Shown here piece by piece: positions 53,662-61,015 of a stretch of 64,000 nucleotides of DNA; positions within the stretch are counted from its first letter, which is position 1, and each line of letters starts with the position of its first letter. Origin of the DNA: Nocardia colli. Its GTDB lineage: Bacteria; Actinomycetota; Actinomycetes; Mycobacteriales; Mycobacteriaceae. Both the position numbers and the translations under genes were made by a program. Where the stretch lies: positions 1-64,000 of the forward strand of contig NZ_VXLC01000013.1 in the NCBI RefSeq assembly GCF_008704205.1. The letters run 5' to 3'. Under the pieces are notes generated by a model. That model saw nothing but the letters and a program-made list of their open reading frames with translations. It ran no database searches and was not told the origin of the DNA.

Positions 53662-56600
53662 CGCGCGTGCTTTCTCCTGTTGAAGTTGTCTTGCACCGCA
53701 CCGCGCGCGATGGCAACGGCCGACCGCTCCCGGTCGCTGTCCCCACCGAAGAGCCGATTGCAGGTCATATGCATCAGGCTGCCGATCAACCGCTGATGTC
53801 TGGTGCGTGTGCTCGTCAATGCCGAGCGCAGCTCGCGGACGGCCGCGTCACGTGCCTGGAGCGCATCGATGGCCGCCGCACCGTGCGGATCGGCGCGCAG
53901 CACCGGCCACTGGCCGTATGGATCGATGAGCCCGCGCCAGCGCTGCGCGGCAACCCGATACGCGTCCGGCAGATCGTTGCGCGACCCCGTCATCGACAGC
54001 CATGCCATCGCCGCGTCATCGCCCCATCGGTCGCCGTGCGTGGCACTCGGTTCGGGCCGGCCGAAGGCTGCGGCCAGTGCGGCGACCGAGGCGGCCGCGA
54101 AGGTGTCGAGCGAGTGCTCGCACGAAGGATCCTCGACCAGATTCAGGAATCGGATCGCGGCCAGGCTGTCGGCCTCGAACACCCGCTCCGCCGCAGCCAT
54201 CGCCGCCTCGCCGCCGTATCGCTCGACCTCGGCGTCGTACTGGTTTACCCGATGGGTTCGAATCAGTCCGCCGTGCTGCAGGCTGTCGAGTTTCCGGCCG
54301 ATTGCCTGCGCGGCGCCTCCCCAGAGGTCGTGCGGCTCGCCGTGGAACCGAACGCGAAGGTGGGCCCCGTTCGGGTCGGTGTATCGGATGAAAAACCAAC
54401 GGTCGCAACCCTGTGCACGGGCCTGCTCGGCCAGCTCGGGTAGCTGGGTTCGGATGAAGTCGCTCTGCGACGACGACGGCAGATATAGCTCGAGGAAGAG
54501 CCAGTCGCTGCCGAGTCCGGCCGGCGTCCGTTCCGTCTCGGTGTAACCGCCGTGCGCCGTGCGTGCAGGCCGCGTGTCGCGGCGCGACAGCGGGACGACG
54601 ATCTCCATTGCGTGTCCGTCGATGCCGTCATAGTTGTCTTCGTCGCCGGGCACTTCGTGCGCGACGATCGCCGGATCCTTGCGCAGCTCGTCGCACAGCA
54701 GCTCGAGATGCGCCGGATCGGTGAGGTCGAACAGCAGCCGCTGATCCATCTGCACGGCCAGGATTCGCTTCGGCACTCGCCATTCGCGGCGCCACCGCCG
54801 CACTGCCGCGGCGAAGTCTCGCTCGGGAACTCCGGTGAGCACGTCCATCCGCCACACCGCGGGCGCGAGCACGATCCGGCCGTGCCGGACGCGCGGTACG
54901 AACGGCAGCTCCGCCAGACCGGCCCAGGTCCACGGCTCCCACAGTCGCTGCCCCTCCAGGCTGATCTCCCACAGCAGCCGGGAGACGTTGGGCGCCTGGG
55001 TCATCGGACTGATCATGTTGTCCAATACCGGGACGATCTCGCGGCCGGTCGGCAGATGTACCGCACACATCCGCTCCGTCGTCGCGCCGATGGCGACGTC
55101 GGCAAGCGCGAGCTCATCGATCCCCGTGGCATCGGACAGGCCGACGCTGATCCGTTTGCCGCTGTGCGCCATGGTGTTGGTGAGGTTCGCGGCCTTGCCG
55201 GATCGTGGCATGAAACTCAGGTCGACGCGCATCGCGTCGGTGATGTGCACGGGGACGGCACGAGATTCCGCGGCGGCGGTGGCGCGGACGTCGGGTGCGA
55301 GCAGATCGGCGAAGCGGGCCAGCGTCGCCCCGGCTTGATGCGACCCAGGACTCGGCGCGAGCACGATGCGAAAGTCCCCGGCGGACAACGCGTCCAGTGA
55401 GGGCGCGATGACGTGAAAGGTGATCTCGCATGAGTTAGGCACATCGACGGCGGGTGTTTCCTCGGTGATCAGCTCATCGATCATGGCGTCGGTCAATTCG
55501 ACCTCGACGGCGCCGTCGCGCAGCGCGTTCCCGATCAGCCGGTGCAGCAGGCGAATGCGAGCAGGATCGCGGGGAATCGTCTGATCCGGCGCCGCCTCGT
55601 CACCGGTCGGCCAGCTGTATCCGGCCGGTGCGCCCAATCCGCGTGCGGGGTCGAGCAATTCGCGAATCCCGACCAGCCGATCGCTGCCGTAGCGTTCGAG
55701 GAACTTCTCGTGATAGTCGCGCAGCGCGACGAGGCCGAGCTTGTTCGCCGACATCCGCCACATCAACTCGGCGGCGCGCTCGATGTCGGCGCGCACCTCG
55801 TTGGGCAGCTTGATATCGATGTCCAGCGTGGTGTCGATGTGCAGCGGTGTTTCGTAGTCGTAGAGCCGGTTCGCGATCTCGGCGGTCGAGACCAGCTGAG
55901 CGGTACCGGGACCGAGCGGCGATTGATCGCCGGTCTTCCTGAGGTCATCGATCTCGCGTAGCGCTCGCAGTGCCGCGCTGATCGGCTCGGCGGGCTGGTC
56001 GACCGCGGCGAGGACGTCGATCACATGGCACAGCGCGTCGCTGCCATCCAGCGGCGGGCGCAGATCGGTGAGCAGGAACTCCTGCTCCACCAACCGGCCG
56101 ATCAATTGCACGGCGCGCTGTGGCGGCGCACCGAAACGTGCCGCGGTCGCTGCCGTGAGTTCGTCGACGGGGATGGTTCGTCCGGCCTCGCGCAGGACCA
56201 TGTCGACTACGGGCGAATTCCGCACCGAGACGACCGCCCTGGTCGCACCGTTCAAGGGCGCGCCGAGTGGGGACGGGCAGTCGAGGACAACGCGGTCACC
56301 GCGGTGGGTCAACGCGGGGTGGGCGCGAACCCGCAGGCTCGGCAGCAACTCCGGGATGGCCTGCAACTCGTGGACGACGCCGAGCAGCCACTGCATATCG
56401 GCGTGGGTCCTGGTGCGGTGGCCGGTTCCGCGATCGAGCTTCGCCGACGAGTCGAAGCGCCCGCCCGCGACACCGGAGAAGACGCCGAACGGCGTCGGCC
56501 GGGTGCGCCGTCTGATGTCGTAACGCAGCACGGCCAGCGCGGCGCGGCGCAGCTGGGCTGCTTTGATCCCCTCCAGCTCACCACGGTGCACCCGGTCGAG

Positions 56601-56774
56601 CAAGCCACCGAGGCTTGGCGTGGCCAGCGTGATCGCGGCCCGCAGCGTCGCGTCTGCCGCACCGGCCCGTACGACGTCGGGATGGCTACCCCCGGTCGGT
56701 ACACCACGGTCACCGACCGCCAGCGGGGCCCGGAGCAGAAAGACATCCCAGGCCCGAAAAATCGAATCCGACAC
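53658..56774 (-). CDS. lanB: Class I lanthipeptide dehydratase LanB
   Basis: A 1038-residue full-length dehydratase that glutamylates Ser/Thr of the precursor from Glu-tRNA and then eliminates glutamate. The N-terminal domain (about 20-690) contains RRRTRPTPFGVFSGVAGGRF and the ALRDYHEKFLERYG region typical of LanB glutamylation; the C-terminal SpaB_C-like elimination domain (about 745-1030) contains WLFLELYLPSS and CDRWFFIRYTDPNGAHLRVRFHG. Start: GTG at 56774 with AAAGGAA before it; the open frame reaches far upstream but there it is antisense to the sigma and anti-sigma genes. It follows lanA after a 74-base gap with a hairpin. Confidence 0.95.
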   Translation of the reverse strand: MSDSIFRAWDVFLLRAPLAVGDRGVPTGGSHPDVVRAGAADATLRAAITLATPSLGGLLDRVHRGELEGIKAAQLRRAALAVLRYDIRRRTRPTPFGVFSGVAGGRFDSSAKLDRGTGHRTRTHADMQWLLGVVHELQAIPELLPSLRVRAHPALTHRGDRVVLDCPSPLGAPLNGATRAVVSVRNSPVVDMVLREAGRTIPVDELTAATAARFGAPPQRAVQLIGRLVEQEFLLTDLRPPLDGSDALCHVIDVLAAVDQPAEPISAALRALREIDDLRKTGDQSPLGPGTAQLVSTAEIANRLYDYETPLHIDTTLDIDIKLPNEVRADIERAAELMWRMSANKLGLVALRDYHEKFLERYGSDRLVGIRELLDPARGLGAPAGYSWPTGDEAAPDQTIPRDPARIRLLHRLIGNALRDGAVEVELTDAMIDELITEETPAVDVPNSCEITFHVIAPSLDALSAGDFRIVLAPSPGSHQAGATLARFADLLAPDVRATAAAESRAVPVHITDAMRVDLSFMPRSGKAANLTNTMAHSGKRISVGLSDATGIDELALADVAIGATTERMCAVHLPTGREIVPVLDNMISPMTQAPNVSRLLWEISLEGQRLWEPWTWAGLAELPFVPRVRHGRIVLAPAVWRMDVLTGVPERDFAAAVRRWRREWRVPKRILAVQMDQRLLFDLTDPAHLELLCDELRKDPAIVAHEVPGDEDNYDGIDGHAMEIVVPLSRRDTRPARTAHGGYTETERTPAGLGSDWLFLELYLPSSSQSDFIRTQLPELAEQARAQGCDRWFFIRYTDPNGAHLRVRFHGEPHDLWGGAAQAIGRKLDSLQHGGLIRTHRVNQYDAEVERYGGEAAMAAAERVFEADSLAAIRFLNLVEDPSCEHSLDTFAAASVAALAAAFGRPEPSATHGDRWGDDAAMAWLSMTGSRNDLPDAYRVAAQRWRGLIDPYGQWPVLRADPHGAAAIDALQARDAAVRELRSALTSTRTRHQRLIGSLMHMTCNRLFGGDSDRERSAVAIARGAVQDNFNRRKHAR

Positions 56775-56811
56775 CAGCCCAATTCCTTTGCAATGTTCGA
56801 CAGCGTGGCGC

Positions 56812-56839
56812 CCGGGCTGGGCACTGCCACCCAGCCCGG
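56812..56839 (-). terminator. Hairpin between lanA and lanB (partial terminator)
   Basis: Perfect 10-bp arms CCGGGCTGGG and CCCAGCCCGG with an eight-base loop, 9 bases after the lanA stop. Such attenuators in lantibiotic operons let much more lanA than lanBC message be made. No U-run, so partial read-through is expected. Confidence 0.7.
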
Positions 56840-56848
56840 ACATCCGAC

Positions 56849-57025
56849 TCAACAGCAGTGGCTGCAGCCACTTCCGCCGCCCGAGCTGGTGCAGCCGGGG
56901 GTGCAGTAGGACCAGCTGGTAACGGCCGCATTGCCCTGGATGTTGCCGACACCCACCTGGATGTCGAGGTCGAACAGGTCGACAGTCTCGACTGTCTGCA
57001 CCGGTTCCATGGTCGCCGTGCTCAC
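56849..57025 (-). CDS. lanA: Class I lanthipeptide precursor, planosporicin/NAI-107 type
   Basis: A 58-residue precursor. Residues 1-34 are the leader, with the class I box LFDLDIQVG near 17-25 and ending GNAA. Residues 35-58 are the core: VTSWSYCTPGC at the start, then TSSGGGSG and CSHCC at the end, with five Cys and seven Ser/Thr. From memory, microbisporicin starts VTSWSLCTPGC and ends CSFCC, and planosporicin ends GGGSGCSHCC, so this core is a mosaic with Tyr at position 6 and Ser at 14. TSxSxCTPGC forms the two rings that in nisin-like peptides bind lipid II. The GTG start has GAAGGAGAACACC before it. Missed easily because of its size. Confidence 0.96.
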   Translation of the reverse strand: MSTATMEPVQTVETVDLFDLDIQVGVGNIQGNAAVTSWSYCTPGCTSSGGGSGCSHCC

Positions 57026-57150
57026 GGTGTTCTCCTTCGGATGCTGTGCACGGCCGATCTGACGACTCGGCCGAGGGAGGCCCAGTGTTTGTTCCCCCGG
57101 TATCGAGACAAGCAGCGCGGACCCGCTCGGACAACGACGTGACCTGTATC

Positions 57151-57173
57151 TGGCAGCCCACGGGAGGCTGCCA
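57151..57173. promoter_or_regulatory. Inverted repeat between lanA and the sigma gene
   Basis: Perfect 8-bp arms TGGCAGCC and GGCTGCCA with a seven-base spacer. It lies about 125 bases before lanA and 80 bases before the sigma gene, so it could bind the LuxR-type activator for the lanA operon. The lanA promoter itself shows no GAACC-N15-GCTAC word. Confidence 0.55.
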
Positions 57174-57219
57174 AGGTGCGCTGATCAACGCGCGGACGAA
57201 GGTTTTTGCCATCCGGGTT

Positions 57220-57244
57220 GAACCGTTCGGCGCGCACACGCTAC
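57220..57244 (+). promoter_or_regulatory. ECF-sigma promoter before the sigma gene
   Basis: Perfect GAACC at 57220-57224, 15 bases, GCTAC at 57240-57244. The GTG start at 57255 lies only ten bases later, so the message is probably leaderless and the sigma factor autoregulates. Confidence 0.85.
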
Positions 57245-57254
57245 ACACGACTGT

Positions 57255-57824
57255 GTGGACACGGACGAAGCACTGCTGGCCGCGGTGGCCAGGGGGGATC
57301 AGGCATGCTTGCGTGCGCTCTACGACAGGCATGCACCTGCGATGTTGCGGGTGGTGCGCCGGATGACGGCGCAGAGCGGGGTGGCGGAGGAGATCCTGCA
57401 GGAGACCTGGCTCGCCGTCTGGCGTTCGGCGGACAGTTTCCGTGGTGAGTCGTCCGCCCGCGGCTGGCTGTTCGGCGTCGCCAAACGCCAGGCGCACAAC
57501 TATCTGCGCAAGTCCGTGCTCGTCACGGTCGACATCGACGAGACGGCGGAGATGTCCGATCAAGCGGGCACCGTCGAGGACATCGTCCTCGCCAACGCCG
57601 CCCGCACCGAGCTGGCCGTCGGCATCCGTGACCTGCCCGAACACCTGCGCGAGGTGCTGCTGCTCGTGCTGGTCGACGATATGTCCTACCCGGACGTCGC
57701 GGCGATTCTCGGCATCCCGGTCGGCACGGTGAAGAGCCGAATGTCGCACGCACGCAAGCGACTTGCGTTGGCGTTGGCCGGAACCACCGCCGACCTGTCC
57801 ACCCGATACGGAGGCGAGAAATGA
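57255..57824 (+). CDS. ECF sigma factor (MibX/PspX-like)
   Basis: A 189-residue extracytoplasmic-function sigma factor. Region 2 spans about residues 18-87 (RALYDRHAPAMLRVVRRM, ETWLAVWRSADSFRGES, GWLFGVAKRQAHNYLRK) and region 4 about 124-175 (LPEHLREVLLLVLVDDMSYPDVAAILGIPVGTVKSRMSHARKRL). It is divergent from lanA, has its own GAACC-N15-GCTAC promoter and overlaps the anti-sigma gene by four bases. In the related clusters this factor starts a feed-forward loop when low levels of lantibiotic are sensed; the same is inferred here. Confidence 0.94.
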   Translation: MDTDEALLAAVARGDQACLRALYDRHAPAMLRVVRRMTAQSGVAEEILQETWLAVWRSADSFRGESSARGWLFGVAKRQAHNYLRKSVLVTVDIDETAEMSDQAGTVEDIVLANAARTELAVGIRDLPEHLREVLLLVLVDDMSYPDVAAILGIPVGTVKSRMSHARKRLALALAGTTADLSTRYGGEK

Positions 57825-58720
57825 GCACCCCGAATTCCTTCGGTCCGCACCTGTCGGACGACCAACTGGTCGACGGGCGCGACGACGCCGCGAGAGCGCA
57901 CCTGAACGGCTGCGCCCAGTGCCGGGCACGGGCCGAGGGTTGGCAGAACGTGGCAGTCGCCGCGCGGCAGGTTTCCGCCGAATTGGTGGGCGCCATCCGC
58001 ACGCCCTCGTTCGACAGCTTGCTCGGCGATGCCGTCGGCATGCCGTGGGCCGCCCCGGCCGAAGTGGCGCGGCCGGGGCGGCGCGGTTCACTGCTGCTCG
58101 CCGCGGCACTGGCGCGTACCCAGGCGCGGCTGCTGCCGCGTGCGTTGGTCCCGCTGACCGTGCTCGGCTTCGCGTGCTGCTTGGTCCTTGCTGTGCTCGC
58201 GAAGCAAAGTGATACTGCTCCAACGGTTTTCGGGCTTGCAGTCACCCTCATGTTCCAGCTCGGAACATTGGCCGTCTGCTTGCCGCGGACCGACCCGAGG
58301 CTCGAGTTGTTCAGTACGTTGCCCATTGCGCCCGCCGTGGTGTTCGCGTGCAGGTTGCTGGTCGTCCTCGTCGCAGATACCGTGCTCGCGCTGCTCGCAT
58401 CGATGCTGGCGAGTGAGCTGGGTGCGACGGCGGACTTCCCCGCCATGGTCGCGGGGTGGCTCGGGCCAGCCATGCTCGCCTCTGCGTTCGGCGTCGTGTG
58501 TGCCGTCTGGCGGTCCCCGCCGGTCGGGGCGATCGCGGGTGCCGTCGTGTGGTTGCTCGGTGCCGCAGCGTCCTCGGATACCGGTCCGGCGCACCGCATC
58601 GGTGCGCTGATCGAACCCTTGTGGTCTACCTCGGCGGCCACGTTGGCGCTTGCCGCATTGCTCCTTGTCATCGCGGCGATCGGGATGAGCAGGCCTCGAT
58701 ACAGCGTCGTGGCCGGATGA
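57821..58720 (+). CDS. Membrane anti-sigma factor (MibW/PspW-like)
   Basis: A 299-residue protein. The cytoplasmic N-terminus carries a ZAS-type zinc motif HxxxCxxC (H27, C31, C34 in AHLNGCAQC) after a short helix, and the rest has six predicted membrane segments between about residues 105 and 295. Thus it should hold the sigma factor at the membrane and release it on a signal. Start overlaps the sigma stop (ATGA). The multi-span membrane part is unusual for simple anti-sigma factors but is what I recall for MibW and PspW. Confidence 0.88.
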   Translation: MSTPNSFGPHLSDDQLVDGRDDAARAHLNGCAQCRARAEGWQNVAVAARQVSAELVGAIRTPSFDSLLGDAVGMPWAAPAEVARPGRRGSLLLAAALARTQARLLPRALVPLTVLGFACCLVLAVLAKQSDTAPTVFGLAVTLMFQLGTLAVCLPRTDPRLELFSTLPIAPAVVFACRLLVVLVADTVLALLASMLASELGATADFPAMVAGWLGPAMLASAFGVVCAVWRSPPVGAIAGAVVWLLGAAASSDTGPAHRIGALIEPLWSTSAATLALAALLLVIAAIGMSRPRYSVVAG

Positions 58721-59346
58721 ACCGATCGGCGACTGCTCGCTACCCCATTGATGTGAATCCGATGTGGCTGTACGAAATTCGGCGCTGCGGGAGAAGCGTG
58801 CTGACGCTGCCGCCGGCCGTGGCCGCAGTGCTGAGCATCGCACTCGTCGCCCTGGGCGGTGGTCCGGCCGCGCAGGTCGCGGCGGTCGATACCGTGGCGT
58901 TGGCGGCAGGACTGACCACCGCGGCGGCGCTGGGCGGAGAGCAGATGATCGAACTGCAGCTGACGGTACGGACGCCGTACCCGCTGACTGTCGCGCGTCG
59001 CGTCGCGCTGGTGGTGGCCTCGGCGAGCTGCGCGGTGCTGCTGATCGCCTTGCTCGGGTCGCCCGTGGTGCGCGACAGCGCAGGCGCTCTACTGGTGGGG
59101 AACATGGTCTTCGCGCTGGCGCTGATCAGTATCGCGACCTACGTCATCGTCGAGTTCCGCTCCACCGCAGGTGCTTCCGCGATCGTCACGACCGCATGGT
59201 TGACGAAATCGCTGATACTGGATCAGGTTGCCCGCGCGGTGCCGGTGCAAGCCGCGATACTGCTGGCCATCTCGGCACTGTGCGCCTGGCCTGCCGCGCT
59301 GCGCGTCGCCGACAGCGAGGCACAGTTGCGTGGAGCACGCGGATGA
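58717..59346 (+). CDS. Membrane protein of the J-Y-Z transporter group
   Basis: A 209-residue membrane protein if started at the ATG that overlaps the anti-sigma stop, or 197 residues from the GTG at 58753, which lies nine bases behind a perfect GAACC-N15-GCTAC promoter. Five or six hydrophobic segments are seen (e.g. LPPAVAAVLSIALVALG, VALVVASASCAVLLIALLG). No ABC-2 signature is clear. In the known clusters MibJ/PspJ lies at this place and is co-transcribed with the Y and Z genes. Probably a second permease subunit. Confidence 0.78.
   Translation: MNRSATARYPIDVNPMWLYEIRRCGRSVLTLPPAVAAVLSIALVALGGGPAAQVAAVDTVALAAGLTTAAALGGEQMIELQLTVRTPYPLTVARRVALVVASASCAVLLIALLGSPVVRDSAGALLVGNMVFALALISIATYVIVEFRSTAGASAIVTTAWLTKSLILDQVARAVPVQAAILLAISALCAWPAALRVADSEAQLRGARG
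58719..58743 (+). promoter_or_regulatory. ECF-sigma promoter inside the W/J junction
   Basis: Perfect GAACC at 58719-58723, 15 bases, GCTAC at 58739-58743. It overlaps the first codons of the J gene read from the ATG at 58717, so this promoter would give a shorter J starting at GTG 58753, as a leaderless message. Confidence 0.78.
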
Positions 59347-60122
59347 GGGGCGTGCCCGCCGCGGCGCTCGGCGCGACCATCCGCTACGAAGCCTTGCTTG
59401 CCCTCCGGCACCGGGTGGTGTGGCTGTCGCTGATTCCGCTCTGCGCGTTGATCATGCTGCTCGGCGGCTTTCCCCGTGGGCGGAACCGGACCGATGCGAT
59501 CGCTGCGATCGGTGATACCGCGCTGTTGCTCAATTTTCTCGGATCGATCGGTATCGCCGTCGCGCTGGCCGACCGGCTCGCGGGTCAGCGCAGACCGGGG
59601 TTGCGTGAATTGTTCGATGCCACGCCGGCCGGGGGACGGACCAGATCGGTCGGGATCCTGCTCGGACCATGGCTGGTCGCGTCGGTTCCTGGTGTGCTGA
59701 TATTGCTGGTCATGGGCCTGTGGCTGTCGATCACGTCGAGCGGGCCACGACCGCTTGTCGCGGCGGTGATCGGCCTGCTGACCATCGTGCTGCCAGGGTC
59801 GCTGCTGCTCACCGTGCTCACCAACGTGGTGAGTCTGCTGTTGCCGAGCGCGGTCGCCCGCGTGCTTACCGTGCCGTTCTGGTATTGGGCGACGGCGCTG
59901 ACGCCACTGGTTCCGATCCCGACGGTGGCCAAGACGGTGTTGTCGCCGCTGGGCGACTATCAAGCGGCGCAATGGCTCGGTGTCGTGCTGGCGCAGCCGG
60001 ACGGCGGCTGGCTGCACCCGGCGGCCGGCCTCGCGCCCGCCGTCGCCGCTCTCGCGCTGACGCTCGCGACGACGTTGCTCGCCTTTCTGATCGGCCACCT
60101 GATACTCGCCGAGAGTCGTTGA
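59343..60122 (+). CDS. ABC transporter permease (Y-like)
   Basis: A 259-residue integral membrane protein with six hydrophobic segments (first near 27-43, LSLIPLCALIMLLGGF; last near 230-252). It starts at an ATG that overlaps the stop of the J gene and is followed by its ATPase gene 17 bases later. It equals MibY/PspY by order. Function: part of a transporter for immunity or regulation, inferred. Confidence 0.82.
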   Translation: MRGVPAAALGATIRYEALLALRHRVVWLSLIPLCALIMLLGGFPRGRNRTDAIAAIGDTALLLNFLGSIGIAVALADRLAGQRRPGLRELFDATPAGGRTRSVGILLGPWLVASVPGVLILLVMGLWLSITSSGPRPLVAAVIGLLTIVLPGSLLLTVLTNVVSLLLPSAVARVLTVPFWYWATALTPLVPIPTVAKTVLSPLGDYQAAQWLGVVLAQPDGGWLHPAAGLAPAVAALALTLATTLLAFLIGHLILAESR

Positions 60123-60139
60123 GCCGGAATGGAGTTCGG

Positions 60140-61015
60140 ATGACTATTACGCTACGCAATCTGACCAAGGTCTATCGTGGGCCCGCCGTCGCCCTGAACG
60201 AGATCGACCTCACCATGACCGAAGGCATGACCGGATTGCTCGGCACGAACGGCGCGGGCAAGACCACGCTCCTGCGCATCCTGACGGGAACGATCCGGCC
60301 GACGTCCGGCACGGTGTCGGTGTGCGGGCACGACATGGCTACCACCGCGGGGCGGACCGCAGTGAAGCGGTTGCTCGGCTATCTGCCGCAAGAGCTCGCG
60401 CTCTACCCGGATCTCACCGGACGCGAGTTCCTCGACTATGTCGCTCTGCTCAAGGGCATCGACGACAAGCGGGCCCGACGGTCACAGATCGACAGTTTGC
60501 TCGACCGAGTCGGATTGGAATCGGTTGGCAGGCAACGGATCGGACGATACTCGGGTGGTATGAAGCGTCGGCTCGGCATCGCGCAGACCCTGCTCGGCGA
60601 CCCGAAGCTGATCATCGTCGACGAACCGACGGCAGGCCTCGACCCCGAGGAACGGATCCGCTTCCGCAGCCTGCTCGGCCAACTCGGCGGCGATCGAATG
60701 GTCGTGCTGTCCACGCACATCCTCGATGATGTGGCGCACAGCTGCCCGATGGCCGCGGTGCTTACCGAAGGCAAGCTGGCGTACCACGGCACGACCGGCG
60801 GACTGGTTGCCTTGGCCCAGGGACAGACTCATCTGGTGCGCGCCGCCACCGAGCCGCTCGGCGACTTCACCGTCGTCAATGTGACCAGCACCGTCGATGG
60901 CACCGAGTATCGAATCGTCGGGCCGGTACCACCGCCCGAATCACGCCCGGTGCCACCGACGTTGGACGACGGCTACATCGCGTTACTGCGTGCCGCCAGG
61001 GCAGCAACGCGGTGA
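60140..61015 (+). CDS. ABC transporter ATP-binding protein (Z-like)
   Basis: A 291-residue ABC ATPase. Walker A GLLGTNGAGKTT near residues 32-43, Q-loop LGYLPQELALYPDLT, signature RYSGGMKRRLGIA, Walker B LIIVDEPTAGLDP and switch His in VLSTHILDD. A C-terminal part of about 80 residues (after 215) is specific to this type. ATG at 60140 has GGAGTTCGG before it. It ends directly at the convergent glycosyltransferase stop. Equals MibZ/PspZ by order. Confidence 0.9.
   Translation: MTITLRNLTKVYRGPAVALNEIDLTMTEGMTGLLGTNGAGKTTLLRILTGTIRPTSGTVSVCGHDMATTAGRTAVKRLLGYLPQELALYPDLTGREFLDYVALLKGIDDKRARRSQIDSLLDRVGLESVGRQRIGRYSGGMKRRLGIAQTLLGDPKLIIVDEPTAGLDPEERIRFRSLLGQLGGDRMVVLSTHILDDVAHSCPMAAVLTEGKLAYHGTTGGLVALAQGQTHLVRAATEPLGDFTVVNVTSTVDGTEYRIVGPVPPPESRPVPPTLDDGYIALLRAARAATR

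Noticed and set aside
56775..58223. Upstream extension of the lanB frame to a 1521-residue protein
   Set aside because: The extra part runs antisense to the sigma and anti-sigma genes and through lanA in another frame, has Arg/Pro-rich composition and no family likeness. A good ribosome binding site precedes GTG 56774.
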